From CBDBBY01 sp965205055 (GTDB taxonomy: Bacteria > Pseudomonadota > Alphaproteobacteria > Rhodobacterales > Rhodobacteraceae), in assembly GCA_965205055.1 (NCBI GenBank), contig OZ242030.1, positions 2,356,001 to 2,420,000 on the forward strand: DNA of 64,000 nt, given 5' to 3'. The notes beneath the pieces were generated by a model, which saw only the letters and a program-made list of their open reading frames with translations, did not search any database and was not told where the DNA came from. This document shows, in pieces, positions 52,775 through 61,430 of this stretch (the stretch's first letter is position 1; the number at the start of each line of letters is the position of its first letter). The position numbers were made by a program, and so were the translations under genes.

Positions 52775-53080
52775 CTTGTCGCTCTCCTTCAACGGATCCA
52801 GCCTCGCCGGACGCCGAATTCGAGAGTCGGAACAAGCGATTCCGCCCGGTCCACGTCGACAACGCAAATGCCCGCCGCGGCGCGTTTCCTTTCGCCCGCC
52901 GTCGGCGGAACGAAATTCCTCGGCGAGACAGAGACGCAGCCCCGCGCCATGATGCGCCTTGGCGAGTCCTGCCGCGTTCGACGACGGGCGCGAGTCGCCC
53001 CGCCGAACACGCTCCGGCTGCGCAGGCGCGCAGAGCCGTCCGCGACCGGCCTGCTTCCAAGCATTCGACAATCCATGAAA
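52775..53080. other. Gap between murA and UPF0262 where DUF2948/hisD would be expected
   Basis: In related Rhodobacterales this place usually holds a DUF2948 gene and hisD. Here only 306 bases separate the murA stop from the UPF0262 start. One minus-strand frame (52789-53088, start overlapping murA) is open and reads ARGCVSVSPRNFVPPTAGER and KRAAAGICVVDVDRAESLVP; it might be a remnant or replacement of the DUF2948 gene but I cannot confirm it. hisD is certainly absent from the window. Confidence 0.4.
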
Positions 53081-54346
53081 TCATCCATGGATTCTGCGAA
53101 TCTCCGCTCCGCAAGAAGAAAGCTTTTCCTCAACGCGCTCGTACCCGCGGTCCAAATGGTAAACCCGGCCGACATTGGTTTCTCCCTCCGCCGCGAGTCC
53201 GGCCAGAATAAGCGAGACCGAAGCCCTCAGGTCCGTCGCCATCACCGGAGCGCCCTTGAGCGCGCGGACTCCGTTCACCGTGGCCGTGCCCCCTGAAATC
53301 CGGATGTCGGCGCCCATGCGCATGAGTTCCGGCGCATGCATGTAGCGGTTCTCAAAGATCGTCTCTTCCAAAACGCTCTCTCCGTCCGCGATGGCGAGCG
53401 TCGCCATCATCTGCGCCTGCAGATCCGTAGGGAATCCCGGAAACGGAGCAGTCGAGATTCTCGTCGCGGTCAGCCGCCCGTTCGCGCGCTTGATGGTTAT
53501 GCCTTCCGAAGTCTCGCTGATTTCTCCGCCTATCTCATGGATTTTTTCGGCGAAGGCAGGGATCAGATCCATCCGGCCGCCGAGGAGTTCCAATTGGCCT
53601 CCGGTGATGACCGCCGCCAGCATGTAGGTGCCGAGCTCAATCCGATCCGGAATCACGGAGTGGGTGCCGCCGTGCAACTTGTCGACGCCATGAACGATGA
53701 TCTCGCTTGTCCCTTCGCCTTCGATTCGCGCTCCCATGGAGCGGAGGCAGCGAGCCAAGTCCAGGATTTCCGGTTCGCGAGCGGCGTTCCGGATGGCGGT
53801 CGTGCCTTTTGCGAGCGTTGCCGCGAGCATGACGTTTTCCGTCGCCCCGACCGAGACCATCGGAAACTCGACGCTCGCTCCGGTCAAGCCGTTTCGCGCA
53901 TTCGCATGAATGTAGCCGTCCCTGAGTTCCAACTCCGCCCCAAGCCTTCTCAGACCTTCCAAGTGCAGGTCGACCGGACGCGCTCCGATCGCGCATCCGC
54001 CCGGAAGCGAAACGACGGCGTGCCCGGACCTTGCGAGGAGTGGCCCCAGAACGAGTATCGACGCCCGCATTTTTCTAACGATATCGTACTCCGCTTTGAA
54101 CCGGTCGAGCCCGTGCGCGCTGAGCGCCAAGACATGCCCGTCCTGAAGCGATCTGACTTCAACGCCCAAGGATTGAAGGAGGCGCGACATGGCCGAGATA
54201 TCCGCCAGCTTCGGCGCGTTCGTCAGCGTCAAAGGCTGTTCCGACAAAATGGCCGCAGGCATCAGCGTCAAGCAAGCGTTCTTCGCTCCTGCGATCCGTA
54301 CCGAACCATGCAGCGGCCGGCCGCCGCAAATCGTGATCGAGTCCAT
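53081..54346 (-). CDS. murA: UDP-N-acetylglucosamine 1-carboxyvinyltransferase
   Basis: 421 residues, the usual MurA length. Start MDSITICGGRPLHGSVRIAG with Lys in AGAKNACL, then the substrate-binding LPGGCAIGARPVDLHLEGLR; this region holds the Cys that attacks PEP and reacts with fosfomycin. Later motifs EGTSEIIVHG, FPTDLQAQMMATLAIADG and RASVSLILAGLAAEG are standard. Catalyses the first committed step of peptidoglycan synthesis. The small basic protein gene upstream ends one base before its start. Confidence 0.96.
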   Translation of the reverse strand: MDSITICGGRPLHGSVRIAGAKNACLTLMPAAILSEQPLTLTNAPKLADISAMSRLLQSLGVEVRSLQDGHVLALSAHGLDRFKAEYDIVRKMRASILVLGPLLARSGHAVVSLPGGCAIGARPVDLHLEGLRRLGAELELRDGYIHANARNGLTGASVEFPMVSVGATENVMLAATLAKGTTAIRNAAREPEILDLARCLRSMGARIEGEGTSEIIVHGVDKLHGGTHSVIPDRIELGTYMLAAVITGGQLELLGGRMDLIPAFAEKIHEIGGEISETSEGITIKRANGRLTATRISTAPFPGFPTDLQAQMMATLAIADGESVLEETIFENRYMHAPELMRMGADIRISGGTATVNGVRALKGAPVMATDLRASVSLILAGLAAEGETNVGRVYHLDRGYERVEEKLSSCGAEIRRIHG

Positions 54347-54517
54347 TCAATCGTCCTTGTTCCGCTCGTTGCCCGCCGCTTGAAGCTTTTTGATTTTTGT
54401 CTGCTCCTTGCGCCGACTCAAGTTCCTGCGCAAGGCCGACTTCAAGCGCTCCGCCTTTTTCGGGTCGTTTCCGCCGGTCCGGCTTTCAGCCGCAACTCGC
54501 GATTTTCGATTCCGCAT
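54347..54517 (-). CDS. Small basic protein upstream of murA
   Basis: About 56 residues from ATG 54517 (MRNRKSRVAAESRTGGNDPK), extremely rich in Lys and Arg, with helix AERLKSALRRNLSRRKEQTK. Short proteins of this type precede murA in many Rhodobacterales and are usually uncharacterised. It may bind nucleic acid. Its stop abuts the murA start, so both are co-translated. A start at 54562 would add 15 residues. Confidence 0.6.
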   Translation of the reverse strand: MRNRKSRVAAESRTGGNDPKKAERLKSALRRNLSRRKEQTKIKKLQAAGNERNKDD

Positions 54518-54613
54518 CCCGACAGATATCCAATGAACAGGTGATCGTCCATAAACCTGCAATTCGCGCCGCTTGCATCATCACGCGTAGAAGCATAATC
54601 ATCGGTTCAGCCC

Positions 54614-54688
54614 GCCGCAGTAGCTCAGTGGCAGAGCGCACCCTTGGTAAGGGTGAGGTCGGGAGTTCAATCCTCCCCTGCGGCACCA
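54614..54688 (+). tRNA. tRNA-Thr (GGT)
   Basis: 75 bases including CCA. Acceptor GCCGCAG/CTGCGGC, D arm GCTCAGTGGCAGAGC, anticodon stem CACCC/GGGTG with loop TTGGTAA (anticodon GGT), T arm GGGAGTTCAATCCTCCC and discriminator A. All stems pair properly. It lies between the murA operon and the acyl-CoA synthetase gene and faces right. Confidence 0.93.
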
Positions 54689-54716
54689 CTTTCATCTTGG
54701 CGGGATCGCCTGCGCG

Positions 54717-56618
54717 TCAGGAATTCGCGGACCACGCCCAAGGCACAATATACTCGCCGAGAACTTCGCTCAATTTTCCTTCCTGAGCCTCGCCGGACTT
54801 GCCAACCATCGCGACCAGCCCGCGACTCGGGTCTTCCACGACCTCGACGACTGAAGCGCTCAGTCCTTCCGACGCGAGTCTGTCGTTGAATACCCTTTTG
54901 ATGGCACGCTTTCGCAGATCCGGCTTGAATACCTTCCCGACGGCCGTCTTCGGAAGCTCGTCGAGTATTTCTATATGCGCCGGTCTGGCGATGGCGCTCT
55001 CTATGCGCTTTTGCGCGAAGCCCATCAGCTCCTCGGTCGAAGCGGAAGAACCGGCGACGAGTTCCACATACGCGCAGGGAATTTCACCGAGCTTGGATTC
55101 CGGCTGGCCTATCGCTCCCACGAACGCGATCCCTTCGTGGCTGGCCAGCGCTTCTTCAATGATCGCGGGGTCGATGTTGTGCCCGCCCCGAATGATCAAA
55201 TCCTTGGCGCGGCCCGTGATCCACACGTAGCCGTCCTCGTCCACCTTTCCGAGATCGCCCGTGCGCAGCCATTCCGATTCGGCGTACAGACCGGTGTTCT
55301 TTTCAGGGTCGACATAGGTTCGGCCCGGAAGCACGCCCGGACTCGACACGCAAATCTCGCCCACCTCGTCCGTCCGGCATTCCCTGACGACGGACCCGTC
55401 GTCCTCGCATTCAAGAATTCGAACCTTCGTATAAGGAGCCGGAATGCCCACCGAGCCGATTTTGCGCTCCCCGTCCAGCGGGTTCACGGAAACCAGGCAG
55501 GTCGCTTCGGTCAGGCCGTATCCCTCCAGGATTTTGACGCCCGTAGCCTTTTCGAAGCGGTTGAACAATTCGACCGGAAGCGGAGCGGAACCGCAAAGCG
55601 CCGTGTGCAGCGTGGAGACGTCCGCATCGATCGGTCGCTGCATCAGCGCGGCGGCGGCAGTCGGAACGGTTGTCAGGAAGCTGATTTTCCACCTTTCGAT
55701 CAATTTCCAGAAATTGTCGAACACTCCCTCGCCCCGATACCCTTGAGGAGTCGGCAGCACGACGTGGGAGCCGGACGCAATGCAAGACATGAGGATCGGA
55801 TGCGCGGCGAAAACGTGGAACAGCGGAAGCGGGCAAAGAATGTTTTCCCGAGAGTTGAGCACCACCTGCGCGCCGCACCAGCCGTTGTAGATGATCCCCG
55901 AATATTGGTGCTGCGCCAGTTTGGGCATGCCGGTCGTTCCGCCCGTGTGGAACAGCGCCGCGACCCGGTCCTCCCTGATGTCTTCGAATTTCAGCGCGTC
56001 GGAAGGCTGCCGGTCCGCCAGCGCGTTGAAATCCTGGGCCATGGCGGAATGACGCGCTTCGTTCTTCGGTCTGACGAAGGGCACGATCCAGGATTTCGGA
56101 GGGGTCAGGTAGCGATTCAGATCCACTTCGAGAAGATGCTTCACGCTCGGCGCATTCTCAAGCGCCGCCGCAGCGAGCTGCGCCACATTCGATTTCGGAA
56201 ACGATTTGAGCGTCACGAGCGCTCTTGCGTTGGAGGCGCGCAGGATCGCGGCAATCTGGTTGGCGTCGAGCAGCGGATTGATCGGATTGACAACGCCGGC
56301 CACCGCTCCCGCAAGCAGGGTCACAACAGTTTCATTGGCGTTCGGAAGCAGGAACGCGACGGGGTTCCTCTCGTCCACGCCCAGCGAGCGGAGCATGTTG
56401 GCCGCTTGCGTCACCCTGGCATTGAGCTGCAGCCAAGTCAGGGTTTCCGCGGATGCTTTCGGATCCGAAAGCAATTGGAACGACACCGCCGGCGATGAAC
56501 CGTGCTTTTCCACGGTCCGTCCCAAGAATTCATAGAGCGTTGCCGGGTTGTCCCGTTCGGACCAAAGCGCTTCATTCTCGATTCGCAATTTGTCTTCAAT
56601 CGTCGCCAGTTTTGACAT
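54717..56618 (-). CDS. AMP-binding acyl-CoA synthetase
   Basis: 633 residues from ATG 56618 (MSKLATIEDKLRIENEALWS). The phosphate-binding loop is LFHTGGTTGMPKLAQH; the acyl-pocket motif GYGLTEATCLVS, the adenine motif WLRTGDLGKVDEDGYVWITG and the C-terminal catalytic lysine in LPKTAVGKVFKPDL are present. It activates a carboxylic acid as acyl-CoA through acyl-AMP. Chain-length preference cannot be read. An extended C-terminal part after VGKVFKP is longer than usual. It is leftward and about 70 bases after the ABC exporter gene. Confidence 0.9.
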   Translation of the reverse strand: MSKLATIEDKLRIENEALWSERDNPATLYEFLGRTVEKHGSSPAVSFQLLSDPKASAETLTWLQLNARVTQAANMLRSLGVDERNPVAFLLPNANETVVTLLAGAVAGVVNPINPLLDANQIAAILRASNARALVTLKSFPKSNVAQLAAAALENAPSVKHLLEVDLNRYLTPPKSWIVPFVRPKNEARHSAMAQDFNALADRQPSDALKFEDIREDRVAALFHTGGTTGMPKLAQHQYSGIIYNGWCGAQVVLNSRENILCPLPLFHVFAAHPILMSCIASGSHVVLPTPQGYRGEGVFDNFWKLIERWKISFLTTVPTAAAALMQRPIDADVSTLHTALCGSAPLPVELFNRFEKATGVKILEGYGLTEATCLVSVNPLDGERKIGSVGIPAPYTKVRILECEDDGSVVRECRTDEVGEICVSSPGVLPGRTYVDPEKNTGLYAESEWLRTGDLGKVDEDGYVWITGRAKDLIIRGGHNIDPAIIEEALASHEGIAFVGAIGQPESKLGEIPCAYVELVAGSSASTEELMGFAQKRIESAIARPAHIEILDELPKTAVGKVFKPDLRKRAIKRVFNDRLASEGLSASVVEVVEDPSRGLVAMVGKSGEAQEGKLSEVLGEYIVPWAWSANS

Positions 56619-56690
56619 CCGCAACTCTCCAATCCAGATCAACGCGCGACGGCCGCGCGGCGCCCAGATTGAATTACCGACCCGCTTTGG

Positions 56691-58565
56691 TCAAGTCGGG
56701 AAACTGCCGGGCCGTTCGGTCGGATCGCGTCCGTTCCCCGAACCGGCGCTCTCGGGAATCTGGACGCCTCCAGTGAATTGAAGCCGTGCAAGCCGCGCAT
56801 ACAGCCCGCCCTTCGCCACGAGCGACTCATGCGTTCCTTCGTCGACGACCCGTCCTTTGTCGAACACGAGTATGCGGTCGGCATTCCTGACGGTCGCCAG
56901 GCGATGCGCGATGACCAGAGTCGTCCGATGCTTCGACATCTCTTCGACCGCTGCTTGCACGGCGGTCTCGCTCTCCGCATCCAAGGCGGACGTGGCTTCG
57001 TCGAGAAGCAGGACTTGCGCGTTTCTCAAAATCGCTCTGGAGATGGCGATCCTCTGCTTTTGCCCGCCCGAGAGCAGCACGCCGCGTTCTCCGACCAACG
57101 TTTCGTATTTGTCCGGAAGCTCCTCCAAAAACTCGCGCGCCGCCCCCGCTTCGGCTGCATGGAATATTTCTTCATCCTCGGCGTCGGATCGACCGAATCG
57201 AATGTTTTCTTTCGCGGTGTCGGCGAACACGACCGAATCTTGCGGAACCAACGCAAGCCGTGAACGGAATTCGGCCTTCCGCATCGCGCTCAAATCCGCG
57301 CCGTCCAGCAGCACCCGCCCTGCGGTCGGGTCGTAAAATCGCAGCAGCAATTGAAAGACCGTCGACTTGCCGGCTCCCGACGGGCCGACCAAGGCGACAG
57401 TTTCCCCGGGATTGACCGTGAAAGAAACATCGTGCAGCGCAGCGACCTCGCTCCGCATAGGATAACGGAACTCGACTCTTTCGAACCTGACCTCGCCCTT
57501 GCAAACAGCAGGCAGCGGCAGCGGAACCGGAGGATCCGCAACCGTGTCGACGGCGCCCAGCAGCTCGACCAGCCGTTCCATGGCGCCCGCCGCGCGCAGC
57601 AATTCGCCCCATATCTCGCTCAAGGCGGCGGCCGACCCGGCGATCATCACCGAGTAAATCACGAATTGCACCAATTCGCCCCAAGTCATGCTCCCGTCGC
57701 GGATTTCCGCGGCGCCGATCCATGTCACCGCGACAACCGCTGCTGTCGCGAGAAACATGATCAATACCGTCATGACCGCCCGCACGGCGATCCTTCCATT
57801 CGCCGCCTTGACGGAACGATCGACTATTTCATTGAATTTCGAGCGGCTTTCCTCTTCGTGCGTATTCGCCTGGACGGCCTGCACCGAAAGAAGGACCTCG
57901 GACGCATTGCCCGATCCTTCCGCGATCCGATCCTGGGTATCCCTGCTGAGTTTCTTGAGCTTGCGGCCGAATGCCAGAACGGGGATCAGCACGACCGGCA
58001 CAAGGACGATTACGTATCCGGCCAGGACGGGGCTGGCGACGAACATCAGCGCAAGCCCGCCCGGCAGCATCAGCACGTGCCGAATCGCGACGGAAATTGT
58101 CGAGCTTATCAGAGCAAGAACCAAGGTGGTGTCCGTGTTGATTCTCGACAGCACCTCCCCGGTCATGTTTCGCTCGTAGAACGCGGGACTCAAGGAAATT
58201 GCGTGGGCGAATGCGGACTTCCGGATGTCGGCGACCACCCGTTCGCCCAGTCGGGAGACCAGAGAGTACCGAATCCCGGTTCCGACCGCGAGAAGCGCTC
58301 CGAGAACCAAGGCCGCGGCGAAGTAGCGGTTTATCTGCTCGATCGATTCCTGGCCGAACCCGTCGATCACCAGCCTGACCGCGACCGGCATCAAAAGCGA
58401 AACAGCGGCAGTGAACAAAAGTGCGAGCAGCGCCGCCAAAGCGGACGCCTTGTATCGGGCCAAGTACGGCGCCAGCGCTCGGAGCGGCCTTATCGACTTG
58501 GATTTCTCGCGATCGACGGTTCCATTTAGCGGGTTCCGGGAGTCCTGCGGAGGGCGCTGCGACAA
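56691..58565 (-). CDS. ABC exporter, fused transmembrane and ATPase domains (MsbA-like)
   Basis: 624 residues. Six membrane spans occupy about 30-330 (LAALLALLFTAAVSLLMPVA ... IYSVMIAGSAAALSEIWGEL), then an ATPase domain with Walker A GPSGAGKST, Q-loop LVPQDSVVFADT, signature LLSGGQKQRIAISRA, Walker B VLLLDEATSALD and switch His in LVIAHRLATV. Such homodimeric exporters move lipids, peptides or drugs out of the cell. The LSPAFYERNMTGEVLSRINT coupling helix is well kept. Confidence 0.9.
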   Translation of the reverse strand: MSQRPPQDSRNPLNGTVDREKSKSIRPLRALAPYLARYKASALAALLALLFTAAVSLLMPVAVRLVIDGFGQESIEQINRYFAAALVLGALLAVGTGIRYSLVSRLGERVVADIRKSAFAHAISLSPAFYERNMTGEVLSRINTDTTLVLALISSTISVAIRHVLMLPGGLALMFVASPVLAGYVIVLVPVVLIPVLAFGRKLKKLSRDTQDRIAEGSGNASEVLLSVQAVQANTHEEESRSKFNEIVDRSVKAANGRIAVRAVMTVLIMFLATAAVVAVTWIGAAEIRDGSMTWGELVQFVIYSVMIAGSAAALSEIWGELLRAAGAMERLVELLGAVDTVADPPVPLPLPAVCKGEVRFERVEFRYPMRSEVAALHDVSFTVNPGETVALVGPSGAGKSTVFQLLLRFYDPTAGRVLLDGADLSAMRKAEFRSRLALVPQDSVVFADTAKENIRFGRSDAEDEEIFHAAEAGAAREFLEELPDKYETLVGERGVLLSGGQKQRIAISRAILRNAQVLLLDEATSALDAESETAVQAAVEEMSKHRTTLVIAHRLATVRNADRILVFDKGRVVDEGTHESLVAKGGLYARLARLQFTGGVQIPESAGSGNGRDPTERPGSFPT

Positions 58566-58643
58566 GTAAAGCTGTCCCTATGTAAATGCCGTGCGCAGTC
58601 CAGCATGGCCGAGGCACGGACCACCCGAGCTATTCTTTTTGGA

Positions 58644-58717
58644 TGGAGCGGGTGATGGGAATCGAACCCACGTCTTTAGCTTGGAAGGCTGCTGCTCTAC
58701 CATTGAGCTACACCCGC
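58644..58717 (-). tRNA. tRNA-Gly (TCC)
   Basis: 74 bases on the minus strand including CCA. Acceptor GCGGGTG/CACCCGC, anticodon loop CTTCCAA (anticodon TCC), T arm TGGGTTCGATTCCCA, discriminator T. The first two pairs of the anticodon stem (27/43 and 28/42) are mismatched G-A and C-A, which weakens the stem but leaves three good pairs next to the loop. It lies just upstream of the ABC exporter gene. Confidence 0.9.
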
Positions 58718-58832
58718 AGAGGCCACCGATATATTCTGCCGGCAGCTGCAATTCAAGGGAAGGCCCGAACAAATCTGCGGGCTGCGATCATTCTTCGGAT
58801 GTCCGGCCGGTCAATCGCCGTCAGCAGCGCCG

Positions 58833-59063
58833 CTACCAGCGGTCCCGGCCCAAATCGACCAGAGTTGCTTGGATGGAGTCCGCAGCGTGAAGTCCGAGTT
58901 CGAGCGCGTAGACGTACGACTGCGTCAAGAAGAAGCATCCCTCCTCGACGCGGCCACATTCCACCATCGAATTGCCTGCCCTCGAATAGAGTTCGACCAG
59001 TTGCGCGGCGTCGCCTTCTTCGTAGGCGGCCAATACCGCGGCATTCAATTCATCGAAGTTCAC
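58833..59063 (-). CDS. Small protein coupled to the Rieske oxygenase
   Basis: 76 residues: MNFDELNAAVLAAYEEGDAA ... FFLTQSYVYALELGL. All helical, TPR-like, cytoplasmic. I have seen similar short proteins after Rieske oxygenase genes in alphaproteobacteria, without known function. The ATG overlaps the oxygenase stop by four bases, so it is translated with it and may be a chaperone or stabilising partner. Confidence 0.6.
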   Translation of the reverse strand: MNFDELNAAVLAAYEEGDAAQLVELYSRAGNSMVECGRVEEGCFFLTQSYVYALELGLHAADSIQATLVDLGRDRW

Positions 59064-60223
59064 TGCGGCGCATTCTCTTGTCGGCGGCCGTCAAGCTGCT
59101 CCGCCGCCCAACGGTGGAACAAGTGGGTCGGGCCGTCCATCTTGGGAGCGAATTTTCCGCCGTCGAAATACATGCCCTTGCGCCCCTTCTGCATTCCTTC
59201 GACCACAAACAGGTCTTCTTCCAGAACGCTGCGCCATTGTTCAGCATTCCTGTCGATCAGGTACGCGAGGTCCAGCCGTTCCCTCGGGTCGAAGGGGTAG
59301 TAAATCTCGTTTCTCTCCAAAGTCCGGTCCGGCCCTTGCGGCAGCAAAATGACCGCGAAGCCATGATCTCTCTGCGCGGCGAGCAGAACGTTCGGGAATA
59401 AAGCAATGTATTCGGCTCCCTCGTTCCAGAACTCGGACAGTCCTTCGAAATCCGGAAACCGTTCGCCGCGCGCTCCCTTGATCTGCCTGTAGACCTTCGT
59501 TCCTTGTCCCGCGAATTTGCCGGGCATTTCGATATGGTAGTGATCCTCCAGCTTGGAATAGCTGTTGAGGCCGGGATGAATCCAAGGCAAGTGATAGCTC
59601 TCGCAAAAGTTCTCCACCGCCAGTTTCCAGTTGCAAGCGACGTCGAATTCGAACGACGAGCTTTCTCCGCCGTGAAAGAGCGGACGCTCATGCTCGTCCC
59701 ATCGCTTGAGCAGACCGGACGCGTAGTCCGTGAATTCCGGCGCATCGCCGGAAACATTCACGAATACGATGTCTCGCCAAATGTGCGAGCGGATGCGGAA
59801 CAGCCCGAAATCTTCACGATGCACGCTCTCGTCGTAATTGTTGCCGGGGCCGCCGACGTGGGGCGTTGCTCGCAACGATCCGTCAAGACTGTAGCACCAG
59901 CTGTGGTAGGGACAGCGTATCGTGCCGCGCAAGTTGCACTTTTCGCCGACCAGAATCATGCCTCGGTGCCGGCAGGTATTTTGGAAAACTCTGACGACCC
60001 CGTCATGATCCCTGACGACCAGCAACGGCATGCCCGCAAAATCCACGGGGCAGGCGTCGCCCGGACGCGCCACATCTGAACCGAGACCGATTGCCGCCCA
60101 GTTCTTGTAAAGAAGCGCTTCGCATTCCTCCTCGTAAGTCGCCCAATCCGTGTAGTGGCTGTTGGGAAGCCCTCTTGCGTTCTCGATGGGGCGCAAGACC
60201 CGTTCCAAAGCGTTCGCCGTCAT
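59060..60223 (-). CDS. Rieske-type aromatic/quaternary-amine oxygenase, alpha subunit
   Basis: 387 residues. The Rieske [2Fe-2S] ligands are in FQNTCRHRGMILVG (CxH) and RCPYHSWCYSLDG (CxxH). The mononuclear iron site is in NWKLAVENFCESYHLPWIHP with the bridging acidic residue and two histidines. Enzymes of this form hydroxylate or demethylate substrates such as carnitine, glycine betaine or stachydrine, with an external reductase not seen nearby. Because the window holds betaine genes at 26-32 kb, a betaine demethylase role is attractive but is inference. Starts with MTANALERVLRPIENARGLP. Confidence 0.85.
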   Translation of the reverse strand: MTANALERVLRPIENARGLPNSHYTDWATYEEECEALLYKNWAAIGLGSDVARPGDACPVDFAGMPLLVVRDHDGVVRVFQNTCRHRGMILVGEKCNLRGTIRCPYHSWCYSLDGSLRATPHVGGPGNNYDESVHREDFGLFRIRSHIWRDIVFVNVSGDAPEFTDYASGLLKRWDEHERPLFHGGESSSFEFDVACNWKLAVENFCESYHLPWIHPGLNSYSKLEDHYHIEMPGKFAGQGTKVYRQIKGARGERFPDFEGLSEFWNEGAEYIALFPNVLLAAQRDHGFAVILLPQGPDRTLERNEIYYPFDPRERLDLAYLIDRNAEQWRSVLEEDLFVVEGMQKGRKGMYFDGGKFAPKMDGPTHLFHRWAAEQLDGRRQENAPQ

Positions 60224-60344
60224 CCTAGTCCGGTCCTGTCCTTGCTCTCCAAATCGTTCTCCTTAAGCGAGTTGGTTCAATGTGAATCATGAGCACCGCT
60301 CCAATTGATGGAAAACGACATTGTTCGGGATATTTCCGCCAACA

Positions 60345-60480
60345 AGGAATGAAGTCGACAGACCAAGCGCGTTTCGTGTTTTGGTAAAGGCTGTTTTGCG
60401 CTTTCGCGCGTTGTCCGATTTCGGGGTTCCGAAGGTCGCAATCGGAACGTTCCGGGTTCAGCATTCAGCGCGATCAGGTG
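60345..60480. repeat. Possible ISKra4 left-end relic in the region upstream of the Rieske gene
   Basis: The interval 60224-60520 holds no supported gene. Part of it resembles 33460-33570 at the left end of the ISKra4-like element: GCGTTGTCC, then AGGTCGCAATCGGAACG (IS copy: AGGTTGCAATCGGGAACG) and TTCAGCAT in the same order and spacing. In translation the minus strands read MLNPERSDCDLRNPEIGQRA and MLNGRVPDCNLQNTQLGQRG. This supports a decayed IS end here, or a shared repeat that ISKra4 elements carry along. Confidence 0.45.
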
Positions 60481-60520
60481 GTTCCGGCGTGCGGACAGGT
60501 CTTGCCGTGAGTTGGCAGGG

Positions 60521-60856
60521 CTAATCTGTTCCCTCCTCCCGCCGCTGTTTCTCCACCAGAACTACACGTTCCGCTTCGATGCGCTTGCGAAAATTGTTCG
60601 GAACCTCGTCCCAGACGAACAGGTCCACCTGGAACGGCAAATCGCTTTCCTCGAACGCTTCCCGCAGGTTGCCGACTTGGCAGCCCCGTTCGGGCGTTGC
60701 GAACACGACCAAGTCCAAGTCGGAGGTCGGCCGCGACGTCCGCTTGACGCGGGAGCCGTAAGCCCAAGCCGTCGTGCCGGGCAGGTGCCGTTCAAGCAAC
60801 GACAGGATCGTCTTGCGCTGCTCGACCGTTACGTCGATGGAAGGGGTCATTCCCAT
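60521..60856 (-). CDS. mntA: MNT-type nucleotidyltransferase (antitoxin of a HEPN/MNT pair)
   Basis: 111 residues, or 109 from the ATG at 60850. The minimal nucleotidyltransferase motif is AYGSRVKRTSRPTSDLDLVV (GSx10DxD), and QVDLFVWDEVPNNF follows. In HEPN/MNT type VII systems this enzyme adds AMP to the HEPN toxin and silences it. It overlaps the HEPN gene by four to ten bases, depending on the start chosen. The pair is leftward, upstream of nothing else on the strand, and sits beside the HMCES-type gene. Confidence 0.85.
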   Translation of the reverse strand: MGMTPSIDVTVEQRKTILSLLERHLPGTTAWAYGSRVKRTSRPTSDLDLVVFATPERGCQVGNLREAFEESDLPFQVDLFVWDEVPNNFRKRIEAERVVLVEKQRREEGTD

Positions 60857-61272
60857 GTGTCGCCGCTCATGATTTGGTAAAGGTCAATGGCATCTATGAT
60901 GAAGTCGGTCATGATGCCGAGGCAAGCCTCGGCCTTCTCGCCATCATAGTCATGCGAAGTGGCGTTGCGACTGTTGGCGTAGAGCAGCCATCGCTCAATC
61001 GGCGCTCGCAACAGGTGGTTCTGATGCGCGAGTCTCAATACCGGCTTCGGGCTGTTGGGCGGATCCACAACGCCTAAGGCTTGGACAAGATATCGCCTTA
61101 GAACTTTCCACATGCAATCGTAACAGGTCTCGAAGCGCTGAATCACCGATTCGGCAATGGCCTCCCGCGTCAGGATAGGCAGATCGGCATGGGGTTCCCG
61201 ATAATGCTCGTGCTGCTCTTGGAGCCGCTCAAGCGAAGTCCGGAACTTGCTGTAGTCGATCTCGCTTTGCAT
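60847..61272 (-). CDS. hepT: HEPN-domain toxin (HepT-like) of the HEPN/MNT pair
   Basis: 141 residues from ATG 61272 (MQSEIDYSKFRTSLERLQEQ). The catalytic HEPN motif Rx4H is RNATSHDY near residue 107, preceded by FETCYDCMWKVLRRYL and LGVVDPPNSPKPVLRLA. HEPN proteins are RNases or RNA-targeting toxins inhibited by their MNT partner. The very long open frame upstream of 61272 is unlikely to be coding. The unit is a complete type VII toxin-antitoxin module of the HepT/MntA class. Confidence 0.82.
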   Translation of the reverse strand: MQSEIDYSKFRTSLERLQEQHEHYREPHADLPILTREAIAESVIQRFETCYDCMWKVLRRYLVQALGVVDPPNSPKPVLRLAHQNHLLRAPIERWLLYANSRNATSHDYDGEKAEACLGIMTDFIIDAIDLYQIMSGDTWE

Positions 61273-61430
61273 TCGAATCGCCTCTTCATAGGAAGACCAA
61301 GATTTCTGCAGGATTGGTGTCGCCGGATTTTCCTCGCGAGGCGGAGCAAAAGTTTTGCTGCGACACGTTTTCCTATCCCGGTTGGAGTATGCAGCGGAGC
61401 GGCAAGCGGTTGCAAACCCTTTGCATGCGA

